Assembly (NCBI GenBank): GCA_003152315.1
Contig: PLZV01000062.1
Location: forward strand, 28,626 to 84,476
Reading direction: 5' to 3'
DNA length: 55,851 nt
Source: Verrucomicrobiota bacterium
GTDB lineage: Bacteria; Verrucomicrobiota; Verrucomicrobiia; Palsa-1439
Made by a program: the position numbers and the translations under genes. The notes beneath the pieces were generated by a model. That model saw only the letters and a list, made by a program, of their open reading frames with translations, did not search any database and was not told the DNA's origin. This document shows, piece after piece, positions 1-8,118 of this stretch (the stretch's first letter is position 1; every line of letters begins with the position of its first letter).

Positions 1-92
1 CTGGGCCGGGCTAGACGATGGGGTCGCCGGAAAATATGCCGCGCAGGCGGCCCGAATATAGCGGAACAAACGCGAATCGCAATGCGGAAGTT

Positions 93-114
93 GGCCCCGG
101 AGATCTTTGGGGCC
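93..114 (-). terminator. Weak hairpin downstream of frr
   Basis: GGCCCC (93-98) pairs with GGGGCC (109-114) around a 10-nt loop, starting six bases past the frr stop codon. On the minus strand no T-run follows, so it would be a weak or Rho-assisted terminator at best. Bases 1-92 show nothing else. Confidence 0.25.
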
Positions 115-119
115 ACCCA

Positions 120-680
120 TCACACTTGCAGGATCTCTTTCTCCTTGTGACCCAGAACCGTGTCGATCTCCTTGATGTATTCGTCGGTCTTGTTCTGGAT
201 TTCCTTCTCGGAGTGCTTGAGATCGTCCTCGGTGATTTCCCCATCCTTTTGCAGCTTTTTGACCTGGTCGTGGGCGTGGCGGCGCTCGCTGCGAACGGCA
301 ATGCGGCCTTCCTCGGCCATCTTCTTGCAAACCTTGTCCAACTCAAGGCGCCGCTCCTGGTCGAGTTCCGGAATCGGGATGCGGAGGATTTTGCCGTCAA
401 TGCGCGGCGTGATGCCCAACTCGGACTTCATCAAGGCTTTCTCTACGGCCTGCACGAGGCTGACATCCCAGGGTTGGATAACGATGAGCCGCGGTTCGGG
501 GGTGGAGATTCCCGCCAGTTCGCGCAACCGCATGTTCGCGCCATACGCCTCCACCTGGATGTTCTCCACGAGGGCTGTCGACGCTTTACCCGTGCGAACA
601 CTGGCGAATTCGCTGTGGACGAATTCGAGCGTTTTCATCATCTTTTCTTCCATCGAGTCGAGGACTTCTTGCAAGGTCAT
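120..680 (-). CDS. frr: Ribosome recycling factor
   Basis: This 186-aa protein is a full-length RRF. With EF-G it splits the post-termination ribosome so the subunits can be reused. The sequence shows the family's N-terminal helix, the FASVRTGKAS segment, the central domain (near VQPWDVSL-type residues) and a C-terminal three-helix bundle rich in Lys and Glu. It is the last gene of the leftward rpsB-tsf-pyrH-frr block. It is separated from pyrH by a 540-bp gap holding an opposite-strand gene unit (752-1208), although pyrH and frr are normally adjacent. There is no clear Shine-Dalgarno sequence. A promoter-like pair lies directly before the ATG, so frr may have its own leaderless promoter after the operon was interrupted. 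Confidence 0.97.
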   Translation of the reverse strand: MTLQEVLDSMEEKMMKTLEFVHSEFASVRTGKASTALVENIQVEAYGANMRLRELAGISTPEPRLIVIQPWDVSLVQAVEKALMKSELGITPRIDGKILRIPIPELDQERRLELDKVCKKMAEEGRIAVRSERRHAHDQVKKLQKDGEITEDDLKHSEKEIQNKTDEYIKEIDTVLGHKEKEILQV

Positions 681-689
681 ACCGCCGAC

Positions 690-717
690 TTTATGGGAGA
701 ATGCTGGGCAAATTCAA
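690..717 (-). promoter_or_regulatory. Putative promoter of frr, very close to the start codon
   Basis: On the minus strand TTGAAT (712-717) and CATAAA (690-695) are 16 nt apart. The -10-like box ends 9 nt before the frr ATG at 680. Transcription would begin at or next to the start codon. It lies between the inserted S23 unit and frr, where a new promoter would be needed. Confidence 0.35.
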
Positions 718-751
718 CCACGAATTGTGCCGACCAAAAATTTCCTGCCAA

Positions 752-786
752 GTTCTCGGTTCACGGTTCGCAGTTCATGGTTTAGA
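752..786 (+). repeat. Heptamer tandem repeat, left side of S23 unit
   Basis: Five consecutive degenerate heptamers (GTTCTCG, GTTCACG, GTTCGCA, GTTCATG, GTTTAGA) occupy 752-786. The array continues to within 11 nt of the TTG start of the S23 gene, and its last unit contains a TAGAAT box. Confidence 0.7.
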
Positions 787-797
787 ATGCACGACGC

Positions 798-1199
798 TTG
801 AAGATCGAACGATTTGAAGACATCGAGGCGTGGAAGCTCGCTCGCGAGATTACGGCCGCCATCTACCGTGCGACTGACGTCGATGGTTTCAGTAAAGACT
901 TCGGCCTGCATGACCAAATTCGCCGGGCGTCGGGTTCAATCATGCACAACATCGCCGAGGGTTTTGATGCCGGCAGTAACGCCGAGTTCATGCGCTTCCT
1001 AAACTACGCCAAGCACTCTTGTACCGAAGTCCAAAGCTAACTGTACGTGGCGTTCGACCGCCGCTACCTGACGCAGCAGCATTTCAATACTTTGTACGAG
1101 CAAGTCCGTCTCACGCGCGCCAAGATTGGCACTTTCATCAAGTGCCTTGCGCAATATGAATCCGAGAAAAAGGGAACACGCCGTACCCGCCAACCGTGA
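798..1199 (+). pseudogene. Four-helix bundle (23S rRNA intervening-sequence, S23) protein, interrupted by TAA
   Basis: The reading frame opens with TTG at 798 and matches the S23/four-helix bundle family: an N-terminal FEDIEAWKLARE helix, a DQIRRASGSIMHNIAEGF segment and SNAEFMRFLNYAKHS. At 1038-1040 an in-frame TAA follows EVQS. The same frame then continues with LYVAFDRRYLTQQHFNTLYE, the usual second half, to a TGA at 1197-1199. Family members usually read SQLYVA here, so TAA probably replaced CAA (Gln) by one transition. The total length of about 133 codons fits the family. These proteins are structurally related to Avd of diversity-generating retroelements, but their cellular role is unclear. 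It could be a pseudogene, a sequencing error, or read through by suppression. Confidence 0.8.
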
Positions 1200-1212
1200 A
1201 CCGAGAACCGAG
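1192..1212 (+). repeat. Heptamer tandem repeat, right side of S23 unit
   Basis: Three heptamers (AACCGTG, AACCGAG, AACCGAG) form the reverse complement of the left-hand array. The TGA stop of the S23 reading frame lies inside the first unit, so the coding region runs into the repeat. Confidence 0.7.
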
Positions 1213-1223
1213 CGAACCGCTCC

Positions 1224-1955
1224 TTACTCCGTGACCAGTGTGCCGATGGCTTCGCCGAGGAGGACGCGCTTGATGTTACCGCGCTTGAAAAGGTTGAAGA
1301 CAACGATCGGGATCTTGTTGTCCATGCAAAGGGAGAACGCCGTGGAGTCCATCACATTCAGCCGACCCTTCAGGGCGTCCATGTAATTGAGTCTGTCGTA
1401 TTTCGTCGCGGTCGGGTCCTTTTTCGGGTCAGCCGTGTACACGCCTTCGACCTTCGTCGCCTTGAGCAGGACATCTGCGCCGATCTCGCTGGCGCGCAGC
1501 GCGGCGGTCGTGTCGGTGGAAAAATACGGGTTGCCCGTGCCGGCGGCGAAAATGACCACGCGGCCCTTTTCGAGATGCCGCATCGCGCGACGGCGGATGA
1601 ACGGTTCGGCCACCGCGCGCATTTCGATGGCGGATTGTACGCGGGTGTGGACGCCATTCTTTTCGAGCGCGTCCTGAAGCGCCAACGCATTGATCACCGT
1701 GGCGAGCATGCCCATGTAATCGCCGGTGGTGCGGTCCAGGCCGTGCTTCGTTCCCGCGAGTCCGCGGAAGATGTTGCCGCCGCCAATGACAACCGCCAGG
1801 CGGACATCAAGTTCCTTGACCTCCTTGATTTCCTGAGCGATGGAGTCGCAGGTTTCCGGTGAAATGCCGTACTCGCGCGGACCCAGTAGCGCTTCGCCAC
1901 TCAACTTCAACATCACGCGCCGATATTTGGGGGGCGGTGCGGATGTCGTTGTCAT
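1224..1955 (-). CDS. pyrH: Uridylate (UMP) kinase
   Basis: This 243-aa protein is the bacterial hexameric UMP kinase, which phosphorylates UMP to UDP with ATP in pyrimidine synthesis. It has the amino-acid-kinase fold: an N-terminal KLSGEALLG loop, [10 protein letters not shown] near residue 57, a nucleotide-binding segment around [19 protein letters not shown], and a C-terminal region with FNLFKRGNI. The ATG at 1955 is preceded by GGAG about 9 nt upstream. It lies 18 nt downstream of tsf in the same operon, the common bacterial order. The length is normal and the motifs are intact. Confidence 0.98.
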   Translation of the reverse strand: MTTTSAPPPKYRRVMLKLSGEALLGPREYGISPETCDSIAQEIKEVKELDVRLAVVIGGGNIFRGLAGTKHGLDRTTGDYMGMLATVINALALQDALEKNGVHTRVQSAIEMRAVAEPFIRRRAMRHLEKGRVVIFAAGTGNPYFSTDTTAALRASEIGADVLLKATKVEGVYTADPKKDPTATKYDRLNYMDALKGRLNVMDSTAFSLCMDNKIPIVVFNLFKRGNIKRVLLGEAIGTLVTE

Positions 1956-1973
1956 CCTGGCAGTCTCCGTGAC

Positions 1974-2606
1974 TCAGGTTGTCGGTGTCGAGTCCAAAAC
2001 TTCCTCACCCAACTGCCAGCGGGTGAAGCGCCGAATGACGATGTTTTCCTTCAATTGCGCGATCTTCGCCGTGACGTGGTCCTTGACGGTGATTTCGGGA
2101 TTCTTCACGAACGGCTGCTCCAGCAGGCAAACGGTAGAGTAAAACTTCTCCAGCTTGCCAGCGACGATCTTGTCGACCGCTTGAGGCGGTTTGTCCTTCA
2201 CTTGAGCGCGGTAGATTTCCTTTTCGCTATCGAGGACGTTCGCGGGAACATCTTCGCGCTTCACGTAACTGGGGTTGGCAGCTGCAATGTGTTGTGTGAT
2301 ATCCTTGACCAGTTCGCGGAAGCTGTCGTTGCGCGCGACAAAGTCGGTCTCGCAGTTGATTTCCACCAGGACGCCGAGTTTGCTGCCGTGATGAATGTAG
2401 CTGGCGATGCACCCTTCGTTGGCCACACGCCCCGCCTTCTTGCCGGCGACGGCGATGCCCTTCTTGCGAAGGATCTTCTCGGCCTCGGCCAGGTCGCCCC
2501 TGGCTTCCTGCAGGGCCACTTTGCAGTCCATCATGCCCGCGCCGGTCTTATCGCGCAGTTCCTTCACGACCTTGGCGTCAATTGCTTGCGTGGTTGTTGT
2601 CGTCAT
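1974..2606 (-). CDS. tsf: Elongation factor Ts (short form)
   Basis: EF-Ts catalyses GDP release from EF-Tu. The 210-aa product has the N-terminal UBA-like domain (VVKELRDKTGAGMMDCKVAL, residues 13-32) and the TDFVARND motif that contacts EF-Tu. It then has one shortened core domain, as in short EF-Ts forms of about 200 residues rather than the 280-residue E. coli type. It lies between rpsB and pyrH in the same direction, 26 nt from the rpsB stop, so it is probably co-transcribed. The Shine-Dalgarno sequence is weak. Five residues of Thr follow the start Met. Confidence 0.98.
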   Translation of the reverse strand: MTTTTTQAIDAKVVKELRDKTGAGMMDCKVALQEARGDLAEAEKILRKKGIAVAGKKAGRVANEGCIASYIHHGSKLGVLVEINCETDFVARNDSFRELVKDITQHIAAANPSYVKREDVPANVLDSEKEIYRAQVKDKPPQAVDKIVAGKLEKFYSTVCLLEQPFVKNPEITVKDHVTAKIAQLKENIVIRRFTRWQLGEEVLDSTPTT

Positions 2607-2632
2607 TTTATTTTCTGGCGTCGTATAACTGC

Positions 2633-3409
2633 CTAGGCTGAGACGGCTGACTCCACGGGAGCCAACGCTGGCTCGGCGGGCGGCGGAGGGGCCTGCACGG
2701 GCACGGGTGCGGGATACTTCTTGCCCAGCTCGGCCTGTGCTTCGGCGATGGTGTTGGCGATCACGCTCGTGATCAGTTTAACCGCGCGAATGGCGTCGTC
2801 GTTCCCGGCAATCGGGTAGGTGGCGAGGTCGGGGTCACAATTGGTGTCCACCAGGGCAATGATCGGGATGCCGAGGCGCTTCGCCTCGTGGATCGCGATA
2901 GCTTCGCGCATGATATCGATCACGAACATCGCGGCAGGCGCCCGCTCCATCTTCACGATGCCGTCGAGGTTACGATGCAGTTTGTTTTGCTCACGACGAA
3001 GAGACGCGACTTCTTTTTTGGGCAGATGTTCGCCCTCGGGCGACAAGAGAAGACGGTCGATTTCCTGCATCCGCTTGACGCTGTTGCGAATGGTGCGCAA
3101 GTTCGTCAGGGTGCCCCCGAGCCAGCGATCCACGACGTACGGCATATTGGTGCGCGTGGCCGCTTCCTTGATTTCCTGTTGCGCTTGCTTTTTGGTGCCG
3201 ACGAACAAAACAGAACCCCCGCTGAGCACGATATCGTGGAGAAAACCGCAGGCGATTTCGACCTGGGTGAGGGTCTTATTGAGGTCGATGACATGAATTC
3301 CGTTGCGCGCGGCAAAAATGAACTTTTTCATCTTGGGGTTCCACCGCTTGGTCTGGTGACCGAAATGAACCCCGGCTTCCAACAACTCTTCCACTGTTAC
3401 GCTGGGCAA
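2633..3409 (-). CDS. rpsB: 30S ribosomal protein S2
   Basis: S2 binds the 16S rRNA head and is needed for translation initiation and S1 docking. The start chosen is TTG at 3409, giving [18 protein letters not shown], which matches family N-termini. A GGAGG sequence lies 5 nt upstream of it. A longer frame opens at a GTG at 3442 but would add 11 non-homologous residues that overlap this ribosome-binding site. The 258-aa product has the conserved [21 protein letters not shown] and RWLGGTLTN segments. The last 25 residues are a Pro/Ala-rich tail. It heads the operon with tsf, pyrH and frr. Confidence 0.97.
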   Translation of the reverse strand: MPSVTVEELLEAGVHFGHQTKRWNPKMKKFIFAARNGIHVIDLNKTLTQVEIACGFLHDIVLSGGSVLFVGTKKQAQQEIKEAATRTNMPYVVDRWLGGTLTNLRTIRNSVKRMQEIDRLLLSPEGEHLPKKEVASLRREQNKLHRNLDGIVKMERAPAAMFVIDIMREAIAIHEAKRLGIPIIALVDTNCDPDLATYPIAGNDDAIRAVKLITSVIANTIAEAQAELGKKYPAPVPVQAPPPPAEPALAPVESAVSA

Positions 3410-3462
3410 TGTATCCTCCGTTGTTTCATCCCGCGACCGCACGACTTTTCATGGCGCGAGAC

Positions 3463-3485
3463 ATCCAGTCATTAAACGACTGGAT
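3463..3485 (-). promoter_or_regulatory. Stem-loop in the predicted rpsB leader
   Basis: ATCCAGTC (3463-3470) pairs perfectly with GACTGGAT (3478-3485) around a 7-nt loop. It lies about 55 nt before the rpsB start, within a predicted 150-nt leader. rpsB operons in several phyla are controlled by S2-binding leader structures; that this hairpin does so is inference. On the plus strand a TTTT follows the stem, so a weak terminator is an alternative reading. Confidence 0.35.
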
Positions 3486-3563
3486 TTTGGCTTAGTGTTT
3501 TTGTGTCCCGAATCCCTTCAGGACGGTTCGCTACTGCCTCGACCACTCGTGGCAGGACTTAGT

Positions 3564-3592
3564 ACAGTACCGGCCAGACGGCGGCTTTGCAA
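3564..3592 (-). promoter_or_regulatory. Putative promoter of the rpsB-tsf-pyrH operon
   Basis: On the minus strand TTGCAA (3587-3592) and TACTGT (3564-3569) are 17 nt apart. This predicts a leader of about 150 nt that includes the stem-loop at 3463-3485. Confidence 0.4.
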
Positions 3593-3616
3593 GCGGAAAA
3601 GGCGCACTTGTTGGCG

Positions 3617-4774
3617 TCAGAATCTCGGGCCGGAAGCACCCAGATTGGGGAGGAAATTTCGCGAGGCGGAGTCATCGTATGAAAAAAGGACGAAACCCGG
3701 CGCGCCGAGTTGGCGGGTCATGGTAATCTGCGCCGACAACTGGCTCAGGCGGTCGAACTTCCAACTGCCGATGCCGACGACCACCTTGCTGCGCGGCGCC
3801 GACGTTTGTTCCTTTTGCACCTTGGATTCGAAATCGCGCAAATCGGGTGTGTACGTCATCGTGCAGACGTAATCCACGTACCCGCGGTCGAGCCAGAGCT
3901 TCCAGTCCTGCGCTTTTTCCTCACGCGCGCGATTGAGGTCGGAGAAGACGGCGGCCGACACCGCCAGGTTTGGCCGCGCCTGCCGCGCGCGGGCGGAGAG
4001 ATCTTCGATCCAGGTATTGATGACGTGTTGCCGCCATTCGTTGAACTGCGTGACGTACGCACCCTGCAGCACGGCTTCCGGCCAACGTTTCACGTGGGTG
4101 CCGATGGTGCGCTCAAATTCGCGACGACAGTTGGCGCAGAAGCAGGATGGCTGTTCGCAGAAGCGGATGTAGTCGAATTGGATGCCATCGACAGGATACC
4201 TCTTCACCATTTCCGTCACGGACGAGGCAATCAACGCACGGTTCGCTTCCTGCGAGGGACACAACCACGCGAAACCCGCCTGCATGACCGGGTGGCCGTC
4301 GGGTCCCCGCATCACGCGGTCCGACGCGATCAATTCCCGTTGGAATTCAGGTGGCGCCTTGAACATGAACGTAACGATTTGCTTGGCGTGTACCGCCAGC
4401 CCGCGTCGGTGCGCCAGGTCGATGCCGTGCGCGACTAGATCAGGCGAACCACCCACGATGCTGGGGAGGGAATGGCTATTTGGGTAAAGCGCCGCTCCGC
4501 CCGAGGCAAGATTGGCAAAAATCGTGTTGAACCCCGCCCGCTGCAGGTTTGCCGTCGCGCTGTCCCAGTCCAGCTTCGTGGTGTCGCTGACCCAGACGCC
4601 GCGCAATTCGGCAGCACGCGTTGGCCGTGGCACCGGTACTGGTAGCGGTGGTGGTGGTGGTTTTGGCGGGCTCGTGACATACGTGGGATGCGAAACCGTG
4701 CACGAGCCAAACAATAAAATGACACCGTAGGCGACGATCAGTGCGCCTGCGGGAAAGTTCCCCAACCTCCTCAT
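3617..4774 (-). CDS. GHL10 (DUF187)-type glycoside hydrolase-like lipoprotein
   Basis: The 385-aa product begins with a short basic region and a hydrophobic stretch ending at Cys25 (LLFGSC), a probable lipobox. A Pro-rich linker follows (residues 37-52). The remainder is a TIM-barrel-like GHL10/DUF187 domain: RGVWVSDTTKLDW near 60, AKQIVTFMF, then GIQFDYIRF (about 190-200) with the Asp-Tyr-Ile-Arg-Phe signature of the family. A C-F-C-x2-C cluster comes next. Members are thought to act on polysaccharide or peptidoglycan, but the substrate is not known. A GGGAGGAAT sequence precedes the ATG. It is transcribed divergently from tyrA. Confidence 0.82.
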   Translation of the reverse strand: MRRLGNFPAGALIVAYGVILLFGSCTVSHPTYVTSPPKPPPPPLPVPVPRPTRAAELRGVWVSDTTKLDWDSATANLQRAGFNTIFANLASGGAALYPNSHSLPSIVGGSPDLVAHGIDLAHRRGLAVHAKQIVTFMFKAPPEFQRELIASDRVMRGPDGHPVMQAGFAWLCPSQEANRALIASSVTEMVKRYPVDGIQFDYIRFCEQPSCFCANCRREFERTIGTHVKRWPEAVLQGAYVTQFNEWRQHVINTWIEDLSARARQARPNLAVSAAVFSDLNRAREEKAQDWKLWLDRGYVDYVCTMTYTPDLRDFESKVQKEQTSAPRSKVVVGIGSWKFDRLSQLSAQITMTRQLGAPGFVLFSYDDSASRNFLPNLGASGPRF

Positions 4775-4856
4775 ATTCCTCCCTGTGACCCGGGGAGCGC
4801 GGCGGCTAGTTCGCGCGCTCCAAAAGTCGCGGCACTATAAGTGGAATCCCGTGATG

Positions 4857-4885
4857 TTGCCAAATCAAATGTTTGCTGTTACAAC
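4857..4885 (+). promoter_or_regulatory. Putative leaderless promoter of tyrA
   Basis: TTGCCA (4857-4862) and TACAAC (4880-4885) are 17 nt apart. The -10-like box ends 8 nt before the tyrA ATG at 4894, and no Shine-Dalgarno sequence is present. The mRNA would start at or within a few bases of the start codon. Confidence 0.4.
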
Positions 4886-4893
4886 GACCTTCG

Positions 4894-5748
4894 ATGCTTG
4901 GCAAACTCTCCATTCTCGGCCCTGGCCTTCTGGGCGGTTCCATCGGCCTCGCGGCCCGACAACGCAAGGTCGCCAAGCGGGTCGTCATTTGGGCGCGCCG
5001 CCCCGATGCCGCGGACCAGGCCTACAAGCTCGGGGCGGCGGATGAAGCGGTGACCGATCTGGCGAAAGCTGTCGCAGACGCGGAACTGGTCGTGCTCGCC
5101 ACGCCGATCGGGGCCATGCGCGGGCTCGTCGACCAGATTCGCCCGGTCCTGCCTGCGGGCTGCATCGTGACCGATGTCGGCAGCGTCAAATACACCATCG
5201 TGACCGCGCTTTCCGACGCGTTGGAGGGCCACGCCCGTTTTGTCGGCTCGCATCCGATGGCTGGTTCGGAACAATCCGGCATCGATGCCGCGCGGCGCGA
5301 TCTATTCGACAATGCCGTCTGCATCGTCACCCCGCGCGAGGACACGGACAAGGCGGCGCTGAACATCGTTTACGATTTTTGGAAAGCGCTCGGCTGTTCG
5401 GTGAAGACGCTCGCGCCGCTGGAGCACGACGAGATTGTGGCGCGCATCAGCCATTTGCCGCACATCGTCGCCGCCACGGTCATCAACGTCGTCTGCAACG
5501 ATGGCGCGCATCCGCTGAACTTCGTTGGCCCCGGCTTCAAGGATTTCACCCGCATCGCCAGCGGCCCCTTCGACATGTGGACGGAAATCTGCCTCGAAAA
5601 CCGCGAGGAAATCGGCCGCGCGCTCGACCAGTTGATCGAAGAACTCGCCAAGGTCCGCGCCGCGGTCGAAAACTCCGACGCTGTCGAATTGCGCACGATG
5701 CTGAAGCGGGCCAAGCACTTTCGCGATGAATTGAGGTTCCGGACGTAA
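4894..5748 (+). CDS. tyrA: Prephenate dehydrogenase
   Basis: TyrA oxidatively decarboxylates prephenate to 4-hydroxyphenylpyruvate (or arogenate to tyrosine) with NAD(P). The ATG at 4894 is preferred, giving MLGKLSILGPGLLGGSIG; the in-frame TTG at 4873 is only upstream extension. The N-terminal Rossmann domain carries GPGLLGGS. ATPIGAM, DVGSVK and the SHPMAGSEQSG signature follow, then an all-helical dimerisation domain with HLPHIVA. At 284 aa it is a normal single-domain enzyme without chorismate mutase or ACT domains. It starts a rightward run with aroA. Confidence 0.96.
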   Translation: MLGKLSILGPGLLGGSIGLAARQRKVAKRVVIWARRPDAADQAYKLGAADEAVTDLAKAVADAELVVLATPIGAMRGLVDQIRPVLPAGCIVTDVGSVKYTIVTALSDALEGHARFVGSHPMAGSEQSGIDAARRDLFDNAVCIVTPREDTDKAALNIVYDFWKALGCSVKTLAPLEHDEIVARISHLPHIVAATVINVVCNDGAHPLNFVGPGFKDFTRIASGPFDMWTEICLENREEIGRALDQLIEELAKVRAAVENSDAVELRTMLKRAKHFRDELRFRT

Positions 5749-5758
5749 GGAGGAAGTC

Positions 5759-6943
5759 ATGAGAACGATGAGTTGGATGATCGTTGGGCTGCTTGCGTGC
5801 AGTGTCATGTCGGACGCGCGCGCGGAAAAGCAAGTTGACCCGCGCTTGAAAGAGTTCGCCCGGCAAAAGCGCCAGCAGACGGAGGAGCTGGCGGCGAAGC
5901 TTCACCTCGATGTGCCACCGGAAGCTCGTGAGTTCTTCAAAGCGGCAGAAGCAGGTGATTGGATTGCCGTATCGAACGCCTTCGAACGAATCCGTCCCAG
6001 CCCGGCGGGGACGAACACGAGCGTAACGGTGCCGGGCTTGGACAATGCCTTGTTCATCCCGATTCACGAAACTTTTTGGACCTACGACGAGTTCAATCGT
6101 TGGGACGGGACGATGATGCAGAAGTTCGCCGACGGGATTCTGCGGCCGATTCCCCCCGGCAGCATCTACTTCGGAGGAACAGACGCGGGTCGGTTTGTCA
6201 TCACGGCGGTTCGTGATGTCGCGAAATCACCCGACATCTTTATAGTGACACAAAACCTCATCGGGGCGGACGGTCACTACACGGATTATCTTCGGTCGTT
6301 GTATGGGAATCGCATTTGGGTCCCCGGCGAGAAGGACATTCAACGTGCCTTCCAGCAGAGCGCCGAAGACGTGAGGTCGATGACCGGCATCATGGGTATC
6401 ATTGACAAGGTGACGAAGATGATCTTCGACAACAACAAGGACAAGCACGAGTTTTACGTCGAGGAGAGCTACACCATTGGCTGGATGTATCCGTACCTCG
6501 AGCCGCATGGACTGATTATGAAGTTGAACGCGCAACCGCTGCCGCAACTCGATCCAGCAATCGTAGCGAAAGACCGTCAGTTCTGGAGTGCGTTGACCAA
6601 AGAACTGCTGGCTGACAAGGGGTTTCTCGGCAACGAATGGGGACGGAACGCATTCGCCAAGCTGCGCTCGTCCATCGGCGGCCTCTACCAATACCGGCAT
6701 CAGACAGACGAGGCCGAGGCAGTCTTTAAGCAATCGCTGGAGCTTGGCCCCACATGTCCCGAGCCTGCATTTCGGCTGGCACAACTCTATACGGAGGCGG
6801 AACGTTTCGATGACGGTGTGGCGGTTCTGGAGCAGCTTCAGGCCAATATGAGTTCGAACAATCCCCACCGGCCACTCGTGAGCAAGGGGATCGCGCAGAT
6901 CCTCGAAATGAAACGACAAGCCAGCGAGAAGCAAACCAAGTGA
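5759..6943 (+). CDS. Secreted protein with C-terminal TPR-like repeat, conserved hypothetical
   Basis: I do not recognise a biochemical function. The 394-aa product starts with a clear signal peptide (hydrophobic core residues 5-17, cleavage likely after ARA at about 22). A charged coiled segment, a central conserved domain (residues 90-280, Trp/Tyr-rich, ending in SYTIGWMYPYLEPHG) and a C-terminal tetratricopeptide-like stretch (about 300-370) follow. It is likely periplasmic. An AAGGAGG sequence (5747-5753) overlapping the tyrA stop lies 5 nt before the ATG, so translation is probably coupled to tyrA. Its stop overlaps the aroA GTG start. The placement between two aromatic-pathway genes need not imply a linked function. 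Confidence 0.85.
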   Translation: MRTMSWMIVGLLACSVMSDARAEKQVDPRLKEFARQKRQQTEELAAKLHLDVPPEAREFFKAAEAGDWIAVSNAFERIRPSPAGTNTSVTVPGLDNALFIPIHETFWTYDEFNRWDGTMMQKFADGILRPIPPGSIYFGGTDAGRFVITAVRDVAKSPDIFIVTQNLIGADGHYTDYLRSLYGNRIWVPGEKDIQRAFQQSAEDVRSMTGIMGIIDKVTKMIFDNNKDKHEFYVEESYTIGWMYPYLEPHGLIMKLNAQPLPQLDPAIVAKDRQFWSALTKELLADKGFLGNEWGRNAFAKLRSSIGGLYQYRHQTDEAEAVFKQSLELGPTCPEPAFRLAQLYTEAERFDDGVAVLEQLQANMSSNNPHRPLVSKGIAQILEMKRQASEKQTK

Positions 6944-8118
6944 CGCCTTTGCCCGACATCTTGGAGATCAAACCGCTCACGAAGCCGCCGAATTGCACGA
7001 TCACGGTGCCCGGCTCAAAGAGTATCACCAACCGCGCCTTGATTCTCGCGGCGCTTGCCAAAGGCAAATGCACGTTGCGTGGCGCATTGTGGGCCGACGA
7101 CACGCAGGTGATGGTCGATTCACTGCAAAAACTCGGGTTCGACACGACGGTCGAGCCTGATCCAAACGAGGATTGCAATCGCACGATCACGGTCATTGGA
7201 CGCGGTGGCGAAATCCCTGCGAAAAAGACAGAATTGTACGTCGGCAATGCCGGCACCGCGGCGCGATTCCTGACGGCGCTGGTTTGTCTCGGTCATGGGG
7301 AGTACAGCATTCGCGGGGACGAGCGGATGCATGAGCGACCGATGCACGACCTGTTTTATGCACTACAGCAACTGGGTGTGGAAGTCCAAGCCACACATGG
7401 CTGCCTGCCAGCCGTTATTCGAACGAAGGGACTAAAGGGCGGCCATGTCACAGTTAGCGCCAAGCAGAGCAGCCAGTTCGCCAGTGCGCTACTGCTGATC
7501 GCGGACAAGGCGCAATTCGAGTTGCAACTGGTGGAACCAGACGAGCCTTACAGCTACGTGGACATGACCCGCAAAATGGTGAAAAATTTCCGCCATGACT
7601 ATCTGATTGAGCCCGATCTCTCGAGTGCATCCTACTTCGTGGCGGCAGCCCATTTGACAGCGGGGTGCGTGGAAATTGGTGGCCAACCTCGAAATTCCTT
7701 ACAGGTCGATGGCAAATTTCCCCAGTTTCTCCCACCACCAACGACTGTGTCCCGGTTGCGGGACTTGGGCGATAGCGTGATGACGCTGGCCATCTGTGCG
7801 TTATTCGGAAAGTACCCGGTCAGCATTACGGACGCGGCAAGGATGCGTGAGCAGGAAAGTGATCGAATTCATGCAATGGTAAAGGAATTGCTGCGTGTTG
7901 GAGCGAAGGCTGAGGAGCGCAAGGGTGGTTTCACTGTCTGGCCCGCCGAACCCGGCCAACTGCACGGTGCGGACATCGAAACGTATAATGACCATCGGAT
8001 AGCTATGTGTTTTTCTGTGTTGGGATTGAAAGTTCCGGGGATTCGTATTAAGAATCCACAGTGCGTGAGCAAAACGTTTCCAAATTTCTTCGAGAAGCTG
8101 GAGCAACTGCGACAGTGA
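6940..8118 (+). CDS. aroA: 3-phosphoshikimate 1-carboxyvinyltransferase (EPSP synthase)
   Basis: AroA joins shikimate-3-phosphate and phosphoenolpyruvate to form EPSP. The 392-aa protein has the PGSKSITNRALILAAL motif near residue 24 and the NAGTAARF loop. It also has the catalytic Asp in DLGDSVMTLAICA and MREQESDRI near the C-terminal domain, where the family usually shows an RxKExDR motif. The GTG start at 6940 overlaps the upstream stop (GTGA), and its own stop overlaps the cmk GTG in the same way. This is an operon with coupled translation. It is slightly shorter than the usual 420-430 residues, from trimmed loops rather than a truncated end. Confidence 0.96.
   Translation: MTPLPDILEIKPLTKPPNCTITVPGSKSITNRALILAALAKGKCTLRGALWADDTQVMVDSLQKLGFDTTVEPDPNEDCNRTITVIGRGGEIPAKKTELYVGNAGTAARFLTALVCLGHGEYSIRGDERMHERPMHDLFYALQQLGVEVQATHGCLPAVIRTKGLKGGHVTVSAKQSSQFASALLLIADKAQFELQLVEPDEPYSYVDMTRKMVKNFRHDYLIEPDLSSASYFVAAAHLTAGCVEIGGQPRNSLQVDGKFPQFLPPPTTVSRLRDLGDSVMTLAICALFGKYPVSITDAARMREQESDRIHAMVKELLRVGAKAEERKGGFTVWPAEPGQLHGADIETYNDHRIAMCFSVLGLKVPGIRIKNPQCVSKTFPNFFEKLEQLRQ

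Larger units (their letters stand above)
752..1208. mobile_element. Inverted-repeat-bounded unit carrying an S23 four-helix gene
   Basis: A 17-bp perfect inverted repeat (752-768 and 1192-1208) bounds a 457-bp unit containing one gene. It sits inside the otherwise conserved tsf-pyrH-frr operon, in the opposite orientation. The repeats are parts of degenerate heptamer arrays. No transposase or recombinase is encoded, so if mobile it must be moved in trans. Mobility is an inference from the position and the ends. Confidence 0.45.

Noticed and set aside
18-785. 255-aa plus-strand frame at the left end
   Set aside because: It is antisense to frr, which is certain; no family resemblance or ribosome-binding site.
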